The notes: a model not told the origin generated them from the letters alone. Positions 1 through 5,257 are shown, counted from the stretch's first letter. The stretch: 5,713 nt of DNA from Caulobacteraceae bacterium (GCA_004144935.1 SDZP01000230.1:1-5713); one strand, 5' to 3'. Numbers and translations: made by a program.

Positions 1-371
1 CGCAGCGCCTGTACAAGGCCCTTCTGGAGGCGCTGAACATCCCGGTGGTCGTCGACGACACCCACCTGCAGGCCGACGAGCTCTGGATCGACGCCGCCGA
101 CGACGCCGCGACGGGGCCAGCCCCCAGCCCCACCCACATCCACCTGGCTTTCCAGGCCGCCGACCGCGAGCAGGTCGACCGGGTCTGGCAGATCGCCCTC
201 GCCGCCGGCGGCAGGGACAACGGCCAGCCGGGGGAGCGCCCCTACCACCCCGGCTACTACGCCGGCTTCCTGTGGGACCCGGACGGCAACAACATCGAGG
301 TCGTCTACCACGGCCCCGCCGAGCGCTCGGCCGACTCCGTGGTTGTGACCTTCAGGCAACCGGACGCCTGA
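1..371 (+). CDS. VOC family protein (glyoxalase/dioxygenase superfamily), 5'-truncated by window edge
   Basis: The reading frame is open from the first full codon (base 3) to TGA at 369-371, giving 122 visible residues. The visible start (QRLYKALLEALNI) matches the 'FYxALLxxLGI' helix that usually lies about 15-20 residues into single-domain VOC proteins, so only a short N-terminus is missing; the GTG at 45 is internal. The second half carries the family hallmarks: THIHLAF (residues 44-50, H47 a likely metal ligand), a GYYAGF strand (84-89) and DPDGNNIE (92-99, E99 a likely metal ligand). VOC proteins are small cytoplasmic metalloenzymes (glyoxalase I, extradiol dioxygenases, thiol transferases for fosfomycin), so the fold does not tell the substrate. 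Many uncharacterised bacterial members share this exact C-terminal pattern. The family call is firm; the function is unknown. Confidence 0.9.
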   Translation, partial: QRLYKALLEALNIPVVVDDTHLQADELWIDAADDAATGPAPSPTHIHLAFQAADREQVDRVWQIALAAGGRDNGQPGERPYHPGYYAGFLWDPDGNNIEVVYHGPAERSADSVVVTFRQPDA

Positions 372-442
372 GATCGCATCCGCCCCTCTGGCAGAACGCC
401 GTGCGCCGGGCTAATCAGCCTGCGTCAACTGAGGTACGCCCT

Positions 443-475
443 ATGTCACCCCTTGCCGTCGAGGCCTGGGTCTAG
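443..475 (+). CDS. Possible ten-codon leader peptide upstream of yjhX-like gene
   Basis: An ATG at 443 opens a ten-codon frame (MSPLAVEAWV) ending in TAG at 473-475. A GAGG Shine-Dalgarno-like motif lies at 431-434, eight bases before the ATG, which is a better ribosome site than the one in front of the downstream gene. The stop codon directly touches the left arm of a perfect hairpin (476-502), and the yjhX-like gene starts 108 bases after the stop. The layout resembles leader-peptide control. It is recalled knowledge that the E. coli homologue topAI is controlled by an upstream leader ORF (toiL), but no sequence resemblance to that leader is claimed. A frame this short can arise by chance. 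Confidence 0.25.
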   Translation: MSPLAVEAWV

Positions 476-502
476 GACGACCGGATAAACCCTCCGGTCG
501 TC
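476..502 (+). promoter_or_regulatory. Perfect 9-10 bp inverted repeat (hairpin) between VOC gene and yjhX-like gene
   Basis: GACGACCGG at 476-484 pairs perfectly with CCGGTCGTC at 494-502, and A485-T493 extends the stem to 10 bp around a seven-base TAAACCC loop. It lies 104 bases after the VOC stop and 81 bases before the yjhX-like start. No T-run follows (the next bases are GATTGAG), so a classical intrinsic terminator is doubtful. It could instead be an RNA element in the yjhX leader, a Rho-assisted 3' end of the VOC transcript, or a DNA operator. The structure is seen directly; the role is inferred. Confidence 0.5.
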
Positions 503-583
503 GATTGAGCCCGCTGAACCCGCCCGCCCCGCCACCGGCGAGGGCGCGGCTCGTCATGCCTCACGACATCGGAATTTCCTCCA

Positions 584-856
584 GTGAACATCTCCAAGAC
601 GCAGCAACGGGTGCTGCATGCCCTGGCCCAGGGCGGCCGGATCGACCTCGTGCGCGAGGCCGACAGGATCGTCGGCGTCGAATGCCTGTCCCGCGAAGGC
701 TGGCTGCTGACCGACTGCACCCTATCGGTCTTCAAAAGCCTGAAAGGCAAGAAGCTGATCGCCAGCACCGGCGGCGGCGCCTACCGCATCACGCGCCAGG
801 GCCTCACCAACCTGCGGGCCCAGCTCAACAACCGGGTGACGGCGAAGGGGTGGTAG
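584..856 (+). CDS. yjhX: YjhX/TopAI family protein (UPF0386), putative topoisomerase I inhibitor toxin
   Basis: A 90-residue basic protein that begins at GTG 584 and ends with TAG at 854-856. The whole chain follows the UPF0386/YjhX pattern: NISKTQQRVLHALAQGGRI (2-20), VECLSREGWLLTDCTL (32-47), a Lys-rich stretch KSLKGKKLI (51-59), and YRITRQGLTNLRAQ (67-80). The E. coli relative (about 85 residues) is reported to bind and inhibit DNA topoisomerase I (TopAI) and to be neutralised by YjhQ, a GNAT-like protein encoded next to it. The sequence looks like a small winged-helix DNA-binding fold. GTG is chosen because the family motif starts right there and no ATG lies in frame upstream; only a weak GGAA (571-574) precedes it, inside the 9-bp palindrome GGAATTTCC. 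No antitoxin gene is adjacent, so here it may be a solitary chromosomal regulator. Family is near certain, toxicity untested. Confidence 0.9.
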   Translation: MNISKTQQRVLHALAQGGRIDLVREADRIVGVECLSREGWLLTDCTLSVFKSLKGKKLIASTGGGAYRITRQGLTNLRAQLNNRVTAKGW

Positions 857-872
857 TGCCCATACCGCAGTG

Positions 873-1025
873 CCTCCCCCTCTGGGGGAGGAGGACCCGC
901 GCGCGAATACGCGCGTGGGGGTGAGGGCAGCACCGGCAGTTCGTGGCTCGCGCCAAGCGCTTCCGACGCCGGCGCTGCCCCCTCAGTCGTCGCCTGTCGG
1001 CGCCGCCAGATCCCCCAAAGGGGGA
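873..1025. repeat. Composite palindromic intergenic repeat, copy 1
   Basis: This element fills the gap between the convergent yjhX-like gene and rsmD. The left end is an 8-bp perfect hairpin (CCTCCCCC 873-880 with GGGGGAGG 884-891), followed by a second hairpin of ten pairs including one G-T (896-905 with 910-919, AATA loop) and then GGGGGTGAGGG. The right end, read on the - strand, is a 6-bp hairpin (1011-1016 with 1020-1025) that starts five bases beyond the rsmD stop. Two related copies lie at 4330-4456 and 4992-5070. The hairpins could act as bidirectional transcript ends for both flanking genes, though neither is followed by a T-run. The pattern resembles short GC-rich intergenic palindromes common in Caulobacter-type genomes. 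No coding signal is seen inside. Confidence 0.75.
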
Positions 1026-1030
1026 GCGAC

Positions 1031-1603
1031 TTATGTCGCCGCGCCAAACCGCAGGAAATGCACCCGCGCCGCGCCATAGTCCCGCGCGTCCAGCATTTCA
1101 TAGCCGGCCGGCGCGAACGGGCTCTCGTCCGAGCCACGCTCGACCATGACGACCGCCCCCGGGGTCAGCCAGCCATGCGCCGCCATCTCCGCCATCGCCT
1201 TCTCGGCCAGTCCCCTGTGATAGGGCGGATCCAGCACCGCCAGGTCGAACGGCGGCCCGGCGCTGCCTGGCCGCACGCCCAGGTCGGTGGCGTCGCGCCG
1301 ATGGATCCGCGTCGACCCGAACAGGCCGAAGGCCTCGATGTTCTCCCGGATCGCCCCCCGCGCCGCATCGTCGGTCTCGACGAACAGGCAGAAGGCCGCC
1401 CCGCGCGACATCGCCTCCAGCCCCAGCGCCCCGCTGCCGGCGAACAGGTCGAGCACCCGCGCGCCCCGCAAGGCCGGCGCCCAGGCGGCATGTTCCAGGA
1501 TGTTGAACACCGCCTGCCGGGCGCGATCGCTCGTCGGCCGGGTGGTCTGGCCAGGCGGGGTGACGATGGGGCGGCCCTTGAACGATCCTGAGACGATGCG
1601 CAT
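1031..1603 (-). CDS. rsmD: 16S rRNA (guanine(966)-N(2))-methyltransferase RsmD
   Basis: A 190-residue cytoplasmic SAM-dependent methyltransferase, close to the usual 180-200 residues, that methylates N2 of G966 in 16S rRNA of the assembling 30S subunit. The N-terminus MRIVSGSFKGRPI (1-13) and the RPTSDRARQAVFNIL segment (22-36) are typical of RsmD. The SAM-binding motif I is DLFAGSGALGLEAMSRGA (52-69), with acidic E76 ending the next strand, and the catalytic DPPY motif is at 125-128. The ATG (complement 1601-1603) is chosen because the family begins exactly there; an AGGGAA ribosome site lies eight bases upstream. The same frame stays open far upstream, but that part is antisense to the protease gene. 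Often rsmD sits beside the pseudouridine synthase gene rluB; here it is a single gene, divergent from the protease and convergent with the yjhX-like gene. Confidence 0.96.
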   Translation of the reverse strand: MRIVSGSFKGRPIVTPPGQTTRPTSDRARQAVFNILEHAAWAPALRGARVLDLFAGSGALGLEAMSRGAAFCLFVETDDAARGAIRENIEAFGLFGSTRIHRRDATDLGVRPGSAGPPFDLAVLDPPYHRGLAEKAMAEMAAHGWLTPGAVVMVERGSDESPFAPAGYEMLDARDYGAARVHFLRFGAAT

Positions 1604-1714
1604 GGCCGTTTCCCTGCCCGCAAACGCGGCGGACGGCAACGCCGCTTGCGCAACGGGCGCGGCCTCGACATCCTCGGCCGGTGTCCCTGCCGTTGCGGGG
1701 GCGGGGGACAAGGC
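1604..1714. promoter_or_regulatory. Divergent intergenic region between rsmD and the CPBP protease gene
   Basis: These 111 bases must carry the start signals for both divergent genes. GGGGGA at 1703-1708 serves as ribosome site for the protease GTG at 1715. A bulged GC-rich inverted repeat is visible (1626-1631 with 1640-1645, extended by 1620-1623 with 1646-1649). I see no convincing -35/-10 pair, so the promoters are unplaced. Confidence 0.4.
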
Positions 1715-2734
1715 GTGCAGACCGATCGTTGGCTGAACCTGACCGCGCCGCCGGCCTGGCTGGCGGTGCTCGGCCCGGCCGACCGTGTCTGGTGGCGGGC
1801 GCTCCTGGTGCTGGTGATCGGCGGGGCGGCGGCCTTCGCGCTTGGCCTCGCCGTCACCGCCGCCGGACAGGCCCTCGCTGGCGTGGTTGGCGGGCAGCCA
1901 GGCGCCGAAGCCATGGCCGCCTACCAGGCCTGCCTCGACCGGGGCGGCGCCGACTGCACGATCGAGATCGCCAGCCGCCGCCACCTCGGCGTTCAGGGCG
2001 AGATCTTCAGCGCCCTGCACGGCGGCCTCGTCGTCGCCGCCCTGGCCGTCGGCCTGCTGCTGGTCGCCCGACCGCTGCTGAAGCGGCCGATCCGCAGCTT
2101 CGTCACCACCGCCGCGCGCTTCCGCTGGGGGCATCTGGCCTTTGGCCTTGCCGCCATGGCGATTGTCTGCGGCCTGCTCCTGGCCGCCGAGCGCCTCCTG
2201 CTGCCGGGCGGCGGCGACCTTTCCAGCGGGCCGCTGTTCTGGTCCAGCCCCGCCTGGATGAAGCTGGCCTACCTCGCCGCCGCCGCCGCCGGCATCCTGC
2301 TGGCCGCCGGCAGTGAAGAGGTGATCTGCCGCGGCTGGCTGCTGCAGCAGACCGGCGCCGTCACCGCCAGCCTGCCGGTCATCCTCGGGCTGCAGGCGGC
2401 GCTGTTTTCCCTGGCCCACCTGCCGCCCGACCTCGGGGTCTTCGCCATCCGCATGATCACCGGCCTGGCCTATGGCTGGGCGGTGCTGCGGCTCGGCGGC
2501 GTCGAGTTCGCGGTCGGGGCCCACATGGCCAACAACCTCATCCTGGCCTGGGTCGTCGGCGGCATGGCCGAGATGAAGGACTCCGACTTCAGCCTGACCC
2601 TCTTCGCCCTCGAACTCGCCCAGAGCCTGGCGATCGTCATTCTGGCGGAGGGTCTGGCTCGTCGCCGTCGCTCCAGCGCAACGGCGGCGCCTGCGCCTTC
2701 AGCGCCAGCAGGGCGTCCCGCAGGCCCTCCATGA
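1715..2734 (+). CDS. CPBP family intramembrane metalloprotease (CAAX/Abi-like)
   Basis: A 339-residue polytopic membrane protein with the three CPBP glutamic-protease/metalloprotease motifs: EExxxR as E201, E202, R206 (GSEEVICRGW); FxxxH as F231 and H235 (FSLAHLP); and HxxxN as H270 and N274 (GAHMANN). Hydrophobic segments are seen at about 29-58, 101-120, 140-163, 183-200, 218-234, 243-260, 267-283 and 293-313, followed by an RRRR and Ala/Pro tail. Relatives include the eukaryotic CAAX prenyl protease Rce1, bacteriocin self-immunity proteins and MroQ-type peptide processors; the substrate here is unknown. The GTG at 1715 is preferred because GGGGGA lies six bases ahead; an in-frame TTG at 1646 would add 23 Cys- and Gly-rich residues that do not look like the family. 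The last 32 codons overlap the 3' end of plsC on the other strand. Confidence 0.9.
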   Translation: MQTDRWLNLTAPPAWLAVLGPADRVWWRALLVLVIGGAAAFALGLAVTAAGQALAGVVGGQPGAEAMAAYQACLDRGGADCTIEIASRRHLGVQGEIFSALHGGLVVAALAVGLLLVARPLLKRPIRSFVTTAARFRWGHLAFGLAAMAIVCGLLLAAERLLLPGGGDLSSGPLFWSSPAWMKLAYLAAAAAGILLAAGSEEVICRGWLLQQTGAVTASLPVILGLQAALFSLAHLPPDLGVFAIRMITGLAYGWAVLRLGGVEFAVGAHMANNLILAWVVGGMAEMKDSDFSLTLFALELAQSLAIVILAEGLARRRRSSATAAPAPSAPAGRPAGPP

Positions 2735-3311
2735 AGGCGGACCGCCGCCCCTCCCAGCGGATCGGCTCGCCGACCAGCACGCAGCAGGTCATCGGCACCG
2801 GAATATACTGACCCTTGGGCAGCACCCGCCCCGCCCCCTGGATCCAGACCGGGATCACCGGCGCCTCCGGGAAGGCCTCGGCCAGCCGCGCCACGCCGTT
2901 CTTCAGCTGCGCCATGGTGTCCGAGGCATCGCCGCGCGTGCCTTCCGGGAACACCACCACGATGGCGCCCTCGGCCAGCGCCTGCCGGGCCGGGGCCAGC
3001 ACGTCCTCCCCCGATCCGGCCTTGCGCCGCGCCACCGGCACGATGCCGATCAGGTTGCGCGAGAACCAGCCGATCACCGGGTCCTTCAGGAAATAGTCCG
3101 AGGCCGCCGCCGGCCGCACCAGATGCACCGCCCGCGCCTTGAAGATGGTCAGCATCAACAGGGTGTCGACATGGCTGTTGTGGTTGGCCGCCACGATCGC
3201 CGGCCCCTTCACGGGCAGCCGCTCGCGGCCCATCACATCGGCCCCGGTGAAGAACCGCGCCACCGGGCGGGCCACCGCCACGATCAGCGCCAGGCGCAAC
3301 CAGCGGATCAT
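2637..3311 (-). CDS. plsC: 1-acyl-sn-glycerol-3-phosphate acyltransferase (PlsC/LPLAT family)
   Basis: A 224-residue membrane-associated acyltransferase expected to transfer a second acyl chain to lysophosphatidic acid, giving phosphatidic acid on the inner face of the cytoplasmic membrane. The N-terminal helix (about 4-21) is the membrane anchor. Motif I is NHNSHVD (43-49; H44 and D49 form the HX4D catalytic pair), motif II is GIVPVARRK (89-97), motif III is FPEGTRG (121-127) for phosphate binding, and motif IV is VIPVWIQG (152-159). The ATG (complement 3309-3311) shares its A with the cdsA stop (TGATG), which points to translational coupling. Upstream in-frame extension would lie inside cdsA and is rejected. 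The product feeds the enzyme encoded just before it. The acidic, proline-rich C-terminus (215-224) and the preceding residues from 193 are encoded in DNA shared with the convergent protease gene. The exact acceptor could differ, since LPLAT members vary. Confidence 0.93.
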   Translation of the reverse strand: MIRWLRLALIVAVARPVARFFTGADVMGRERLPVKGPAIVAANHNSHVDTLLMLTIFKARAVHLVRPAAASDYFLKDPVIGWFSRNLIGIVPVARRKAGSGEDVLAPARQALAEGAIVVVFPEGTRGDASDTMAQLKNGVARLAEAFPEAPVIPVWIQGAGRVLPKGQYIPVPMTCCVLVGEPIRWEGRRSAFMEGLRDALLALKAQAPPLRWSDGDEPDPPPE

Positions 3312-4282
3312 CAGAAGTGCTTCACGGCGAAGAAGGCCAGCAGGTGGAAATACAACGGCGCGGTGAAGGTCAGGCTGTCGACCCGGTCGAGCAGGCCGCC
3401 GTGGCCGGGGATCAGGTGGCTGGTGTCCTTGATGCCGATATCGCGCTTGATGGCGCTCATCGTCACGTCGCCGGCGAACCCGGCCACCGGCAGGCACAGC
3501 GCCATGATCGCCAGCCCCCAGCCGGACAGCGGCGTCAGGTAGGGCCCGGCGAACCAGATCAGCGCCGCGGTGCTGGCCCAGCCGCCGAGGAAGCCCTCCC
3601 AGGTCTTGTTGGGGCTGACCGTCGGCACGATCTTGTGCTTTCCGAGCGTCTTTCCCCAGACATACTGCGCCACGTCGTTGAACTCGGTGGCCACCAGCAG
3701 CATCAGCACCAGCCCCGCCGCCCCGGCCGGCGCCTCGATATCCGGCACTCGCATCAGGAAGGCCGCGTAGCCCAGATTGTAGACGCAGGTCATCATCCCC
3801 CAGTGGAACATGGCCACCCGGGACAGGTAGTTCCGGGTCTGCCCGAACGCCGCCATCAGGAAGGGCGTCAGCAGGAAGGCGTAGACCGGCACGATGACCA
3901 GGAAGATCGGGTATTCATCGAGGGCGATGAAGGCGTAGCTGACCGGGATCGACAGATAGGCGGCCAGGATGATCAGCCGGTCTTCCTTGCGGGTCGGGGC
4001 CACCGACAGGAACTCGCGCAGGGCGATGAAGCTGATGACCACGAACAGCAGGGTGGTCGCCTGCCAGCCGAGCAGCAGGGCTCCGGCCAGCAGGGCGATC
4101 ATCACCCACCAGCTGGCGATCCGCTGGCGCAGCTCGCTGTAGTCCCTGGTCCTGTTGATCAGCGACAGCACCGCGCTGATCGCCGCCGCCACGGTGAGCA
4201 GGGCCACCACGCCGCCCAAGCCCCACAGCAGGATGGCCGGCTGGCGGGCGAAGAAGGCCTCGATGGTGTCGATGATCTGCAA
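3311..4282 (-). CDS. cdsA: Phosphatidate cytidylyltransferase (CDP-diacylglycerol synthase), YnbB-like
   Basis: A 323-residue multi-pass inner-membrane enzyme that condenses CTP and phosphatidic acid to CDP-diacylglycerol, the precursor of phosphatidylglycerol, cardiolipin and other phospholipids. The CdsA signature is intact at 276-302: SAIKRD, IKD, then PGHGGLLDRVD with the metal- and CTP-binding acidic residues. VSPNKTWEGFLGG (222-234) and FNDVAQYVWGK (201-211) are also conserved. About eight to ten hydrophobic segments are visible. The residues around 45-60 (RDYSELRQRIASWW), the FNDVAQY block and the C-terminus resemble, from memory, E. coli YnbB more than the essential CdsA. The start is TTG (complement 4280-4282), supported by GGAGG at complement 4287-4291, four bases ahead; no ATG fits. 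It forms an operon with plsC (one-base overlap). A CDP-alcohol phosphatidyltransferase, the usual partner of YnbB, is not seen in the window. Confidence 0.94.
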   Translation of the reverse strand: MQIIDTIEAFFARQPAILLWGLGGVVALLTVAAAISAVLSLINRTRDYSELRQRIASWWVMIALLAGALLLGWQATTLLFVVISFIALREFLSVAPTRKEDRLIILAAYLSIPVSYAFIALDEYPIFLVIVPVYAFLLTPFLMAAFGQTRNYLSRVAMFHWGMMTCVYNLGYAAFLMRVPDIEAPAGAAGLVLMLLVATEFNDVAQYVWGKTLGKHKIVPTVSPNKTWEGFLGGWASTAALIWFAGPYLTPLSGWGLAIMALCLPVAGFAGDVTMSAIKRDIGIKDTSHLIPGHGGLLDRVDSLTFTAPLYFHLLAFFAVKHF

Positions 4283-4286
4283 GCCG

Positions 4287-4328
4287 CCTCCGATCCCCCA
4301 GCGTTGCCGGGCCGGCGGCGGCGGTCAA
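4287..4328 (-). promoter_or_regulatory. Start signals of cdsA: GGAGG ribosome site and TTGACC -35-like element
   Basis: GGAGG (complement 4287-4291) precedes the rare TTG start of cdsA by four bases and decides that start. TTGACCG (complement 4322-4328) matches the TTGACG-type -35 of Caulobacter housekeeping promoters, 46 bases upstream of the start, but the best -10 candidate (GCAACGCT, 14 bases on) is poor. The 18-base block beginning with this TTGACC recurs with one mismatch at 5303-5320, upstream of the last gene. The ribosome site is well supported; the promoter is not. Confidence 0.4.
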
Positions 4329-4329
4329 G

Positions 4330-4456
4330 CCTCTCCCATGGGGAGAGGGAGAGTAAGGGGTACGCTGTCTCGAGGCCTGCACGGCCAACCTGGCGCCGTC
4401 CCTGACCCTCATCCCCCCACCGCCACGCGGCGGGTCCCCCTTCTCCCTATGGGAGA
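4330..4456. repeat. Composite palindromic intergenic repeat, copy 2
   Basis: The left end is an 8-bp perfect hairpin (CCTCTCCC 4330-4337 with GGGAGAGG 4341-4348). The right end, read on the - strand, begins with a 6-bp hairpin (4442-4447 with 4451-4456), continues AGGGGGACCC into a second hairpin (4420-4424 with 4429-4433) and ends GGGGGGATGAGGG. That - strand end has the same order of parts as the left end of copy 1, so the two copies lie in opposite orientation. It sits between the end of the kinase gene and the start of cdsA, where it could end the kinase transcript or separate it from the cdsA-plsC operon. No reading frame in it looks coding. Confidence 0.72.
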
Positions 4457-4470
4457 CGGTCTGCAAAGCC

Positions 4471-4920
4471 TCACCCCAACTCATCCGCTCCTGGACGCTC
4501 GAACAGCGGCGCCCATTCGGCGATATCCGACGGCTCCACCCGGTAGCTGTCGGCCGGCAGGTCTGCGTTGCGCGCCGCCACTCGCGCCATCAACTCCTCC
4601 ACCGGCGCATCGCAGAAATGCAGGACGGCTTCCGCCCCGACCGCAGCCGCCCCCGCCCGGCAGACATCGCGCTCGGCCCGTGTCCAAAACCCCGCCTCCA
4701 GGATGACGCTCACCCCACGCGCCAGCAGATCCAGCGCCAGGCCCCACTGCAACGCCTCGACCCGCGCCCGCGCCACGATGTCGTAGCCATCCGCCACCAG
4801 CGCCTTCAGCCAGACGTCGGAGCTCAGCCGCATGGCCCCGGTCTCGTCGGCCAGCCGCCGCGCCAGGGTGCTCTTGCCGGAGCCTGGCAGGCCGCAGATC
4901 AGGTGCAGGGTGGCGGTCAT
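4471..4920 (-). CDS. AAA-family P-loop ATPase, predicted small-molecule kinase
   Basis: A 149-residue cytoplasmic protein with a Walker A loop, GLPGSGKST (10-18), close to the N-terminus, as in COG0645-type predicted kinases. Other family marks are LSSDVWLK (32-39), a substrate- or Mg-side acidic position D35, the VEALQWGLALDLL helix (54-66), VILEAGFW (72-79), an Arg-rich lid (R112, R117) and the SDIAEWAPLFERP tail (131-143). Such proteins are thought to phosphorylate a small molecule, but the substrate is unknown. The ATG (complement 4918-4920) is chosen; a GTG at complement 4942-4944 has a better ribosome site (GGGAGGGG, eight bases away), but the eight codons between have mostly A or T at the third position, unlike the rest of the gene. 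It lies between repeat copies 2 and 3 and is divergent from the final membrane protein. Zeta-toxin and antibiotic phosphotransferase links are not supported. Confidence 0.87.
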   Translation of the reverse strand: MTATLHLICGLPGSGKSTLARRLADETGAMRLSSDVWLKALVADGYDIVARARVEALQWGLALDLLARGVSVILEAGFWTRAERDVCRAGAAAVGAEAVLHFCDAPVEELMARVAARNADLPADSYRVEPSDIAEWAPLFERPGADELG

Positions 4921-4991
4921 AGCTGGACCGTATCCCAAACCCACTCCAGCCGCCCCTCCCGTTGCTCGAGATTTGGCCTCAGGACTCCGTC

Positions 4992-5070
4992 TCCCCTTGC
5001 GGGGGAAGGTGGCCCCGAAGGGGCCGGATGAGAGGTTGAAGACTCTTGCCGCCTACTCCCACAAAGGGAG
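4992..5070. repeat. Composite palindromic intergenic repeat, copy 3
   Basis: The left end has a 5-bp hairpin (TCCCC 4992-4996 with GGGGA 5002-5006), then a perfect 6-bp hairpin (GGCCCC 5011-5016 with GGGGCC 5020-5025), then GGATGAGAGG. The right end is a 5-bp hairpin (CTCCC 5056-5060 with GGGAG 5066-5070). The order hairpin, AGG spacer, second hairpin, GATGAG matches the left end of copy 1 and the reversed right end of copy 2. It lies in the divergent gap between the kinase and the membrane protein gene, so terminator function cannot explain all copies. GACTC (GANTC type, the CcrM methylation site) occurs at 4983-4987 just outside it and at 5041-5045 within it. Confidence 0.68.
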
Positions 5071-5257
5071 ACGGGACGTCTGCGGCCTTTCGACGCCTGC
5101 CCCCCTCAACGCCTCGGAGGCGCTGATTTACCCCTATGCGACCTCAACTTTTCCTCAACGCCGCCACCATGCATTGGTCATGCGGGCCTGCTCGTTCCCG
5201 CATCCGACGACGACTGAATATCCATTCAAAAACAAGGGCTTGAGGTCAGATCACAGC
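5071..5257. other. AT-richer intergenic stretch with three CCTCAAC heptamers
   Basis: Together with repeat copy 3 this is part of a 430-base gap without a convincing gene. It is less GC-rich than its surroundings. CCTCAAC occurs at 5104-5110, 5142-5148 and 5153-5159, the last two 11 bases apart (one helical turn), and CTTGAGG at 5239-5245 is nearly the reverse complement. These could be regulator sites for the downstream promoter, but chance is possible. A 35-codon ATG frame (5136-5243) has no ribosome site and is not called. Confidence 0.35.

Noticed and set aside
372..583. tRNA or other structured RNA gene
   Set aside because: No cloverleaf, no TTCGA-type T-loop with matching acceptor stem; only a single simple hairpin is found.
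873..1025. CRISPR array or insertion sequence
   Set aside because: There are no regularly spaced direct repeats with unique spacers and no transposase frame; the element is a set of inverted palindromes.
1604..2524. Long - strand frame continuous with rsmD, giving an apparent 497-residue protein
   Set aside because: It is antisense to the CPBP protease gene, its translation is Gln/Gly/Ala/Arg-rich low complexity with no known motif, and RsmD proteins begin at the ATG at 1603. No RluB-like sequence is present in it.
1715..2734. Bacteriocin immunity or phage-defence (Abi) role for the CPBP protein
   Set aside because: The CPBP motifs alone do not distinguish immunity from general proteolysis, and no bacteriocin, peptide precursor or defence gene is adjacent.
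3317..4405. Long + strand frame (about 362 codons) opposite cdsA
   Set aside because: Its translation is rich in Gln, His, Arg and Gly with no domain, as expected for the shadow of a GC-biased gene; cdsA has an intact family signature on the other strand.
4471..4920. Zeta-type toxin kinase or antibiotic phosphotransferase
   Set aside because: Only the P-loop is shared; the SDVW and EAGFW blocks fit the general predicted-kinase family, and no epsilon-type antitoxin gene lies beside it.
4921..4944. Eight-codon N-terminal extension of the kinase from a GTG with a good ribosome site
   Set aside because: Codons in the extension mostly end in A or T, unlike the gene body, and the P-loop is already at the usual distance from the ATG at 4920.
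5136..5243. ATG frame of 35 codons in the gap before the last gene
   Set aside because: No ribosome site, no G/C third-position bias and no recognisable motif.
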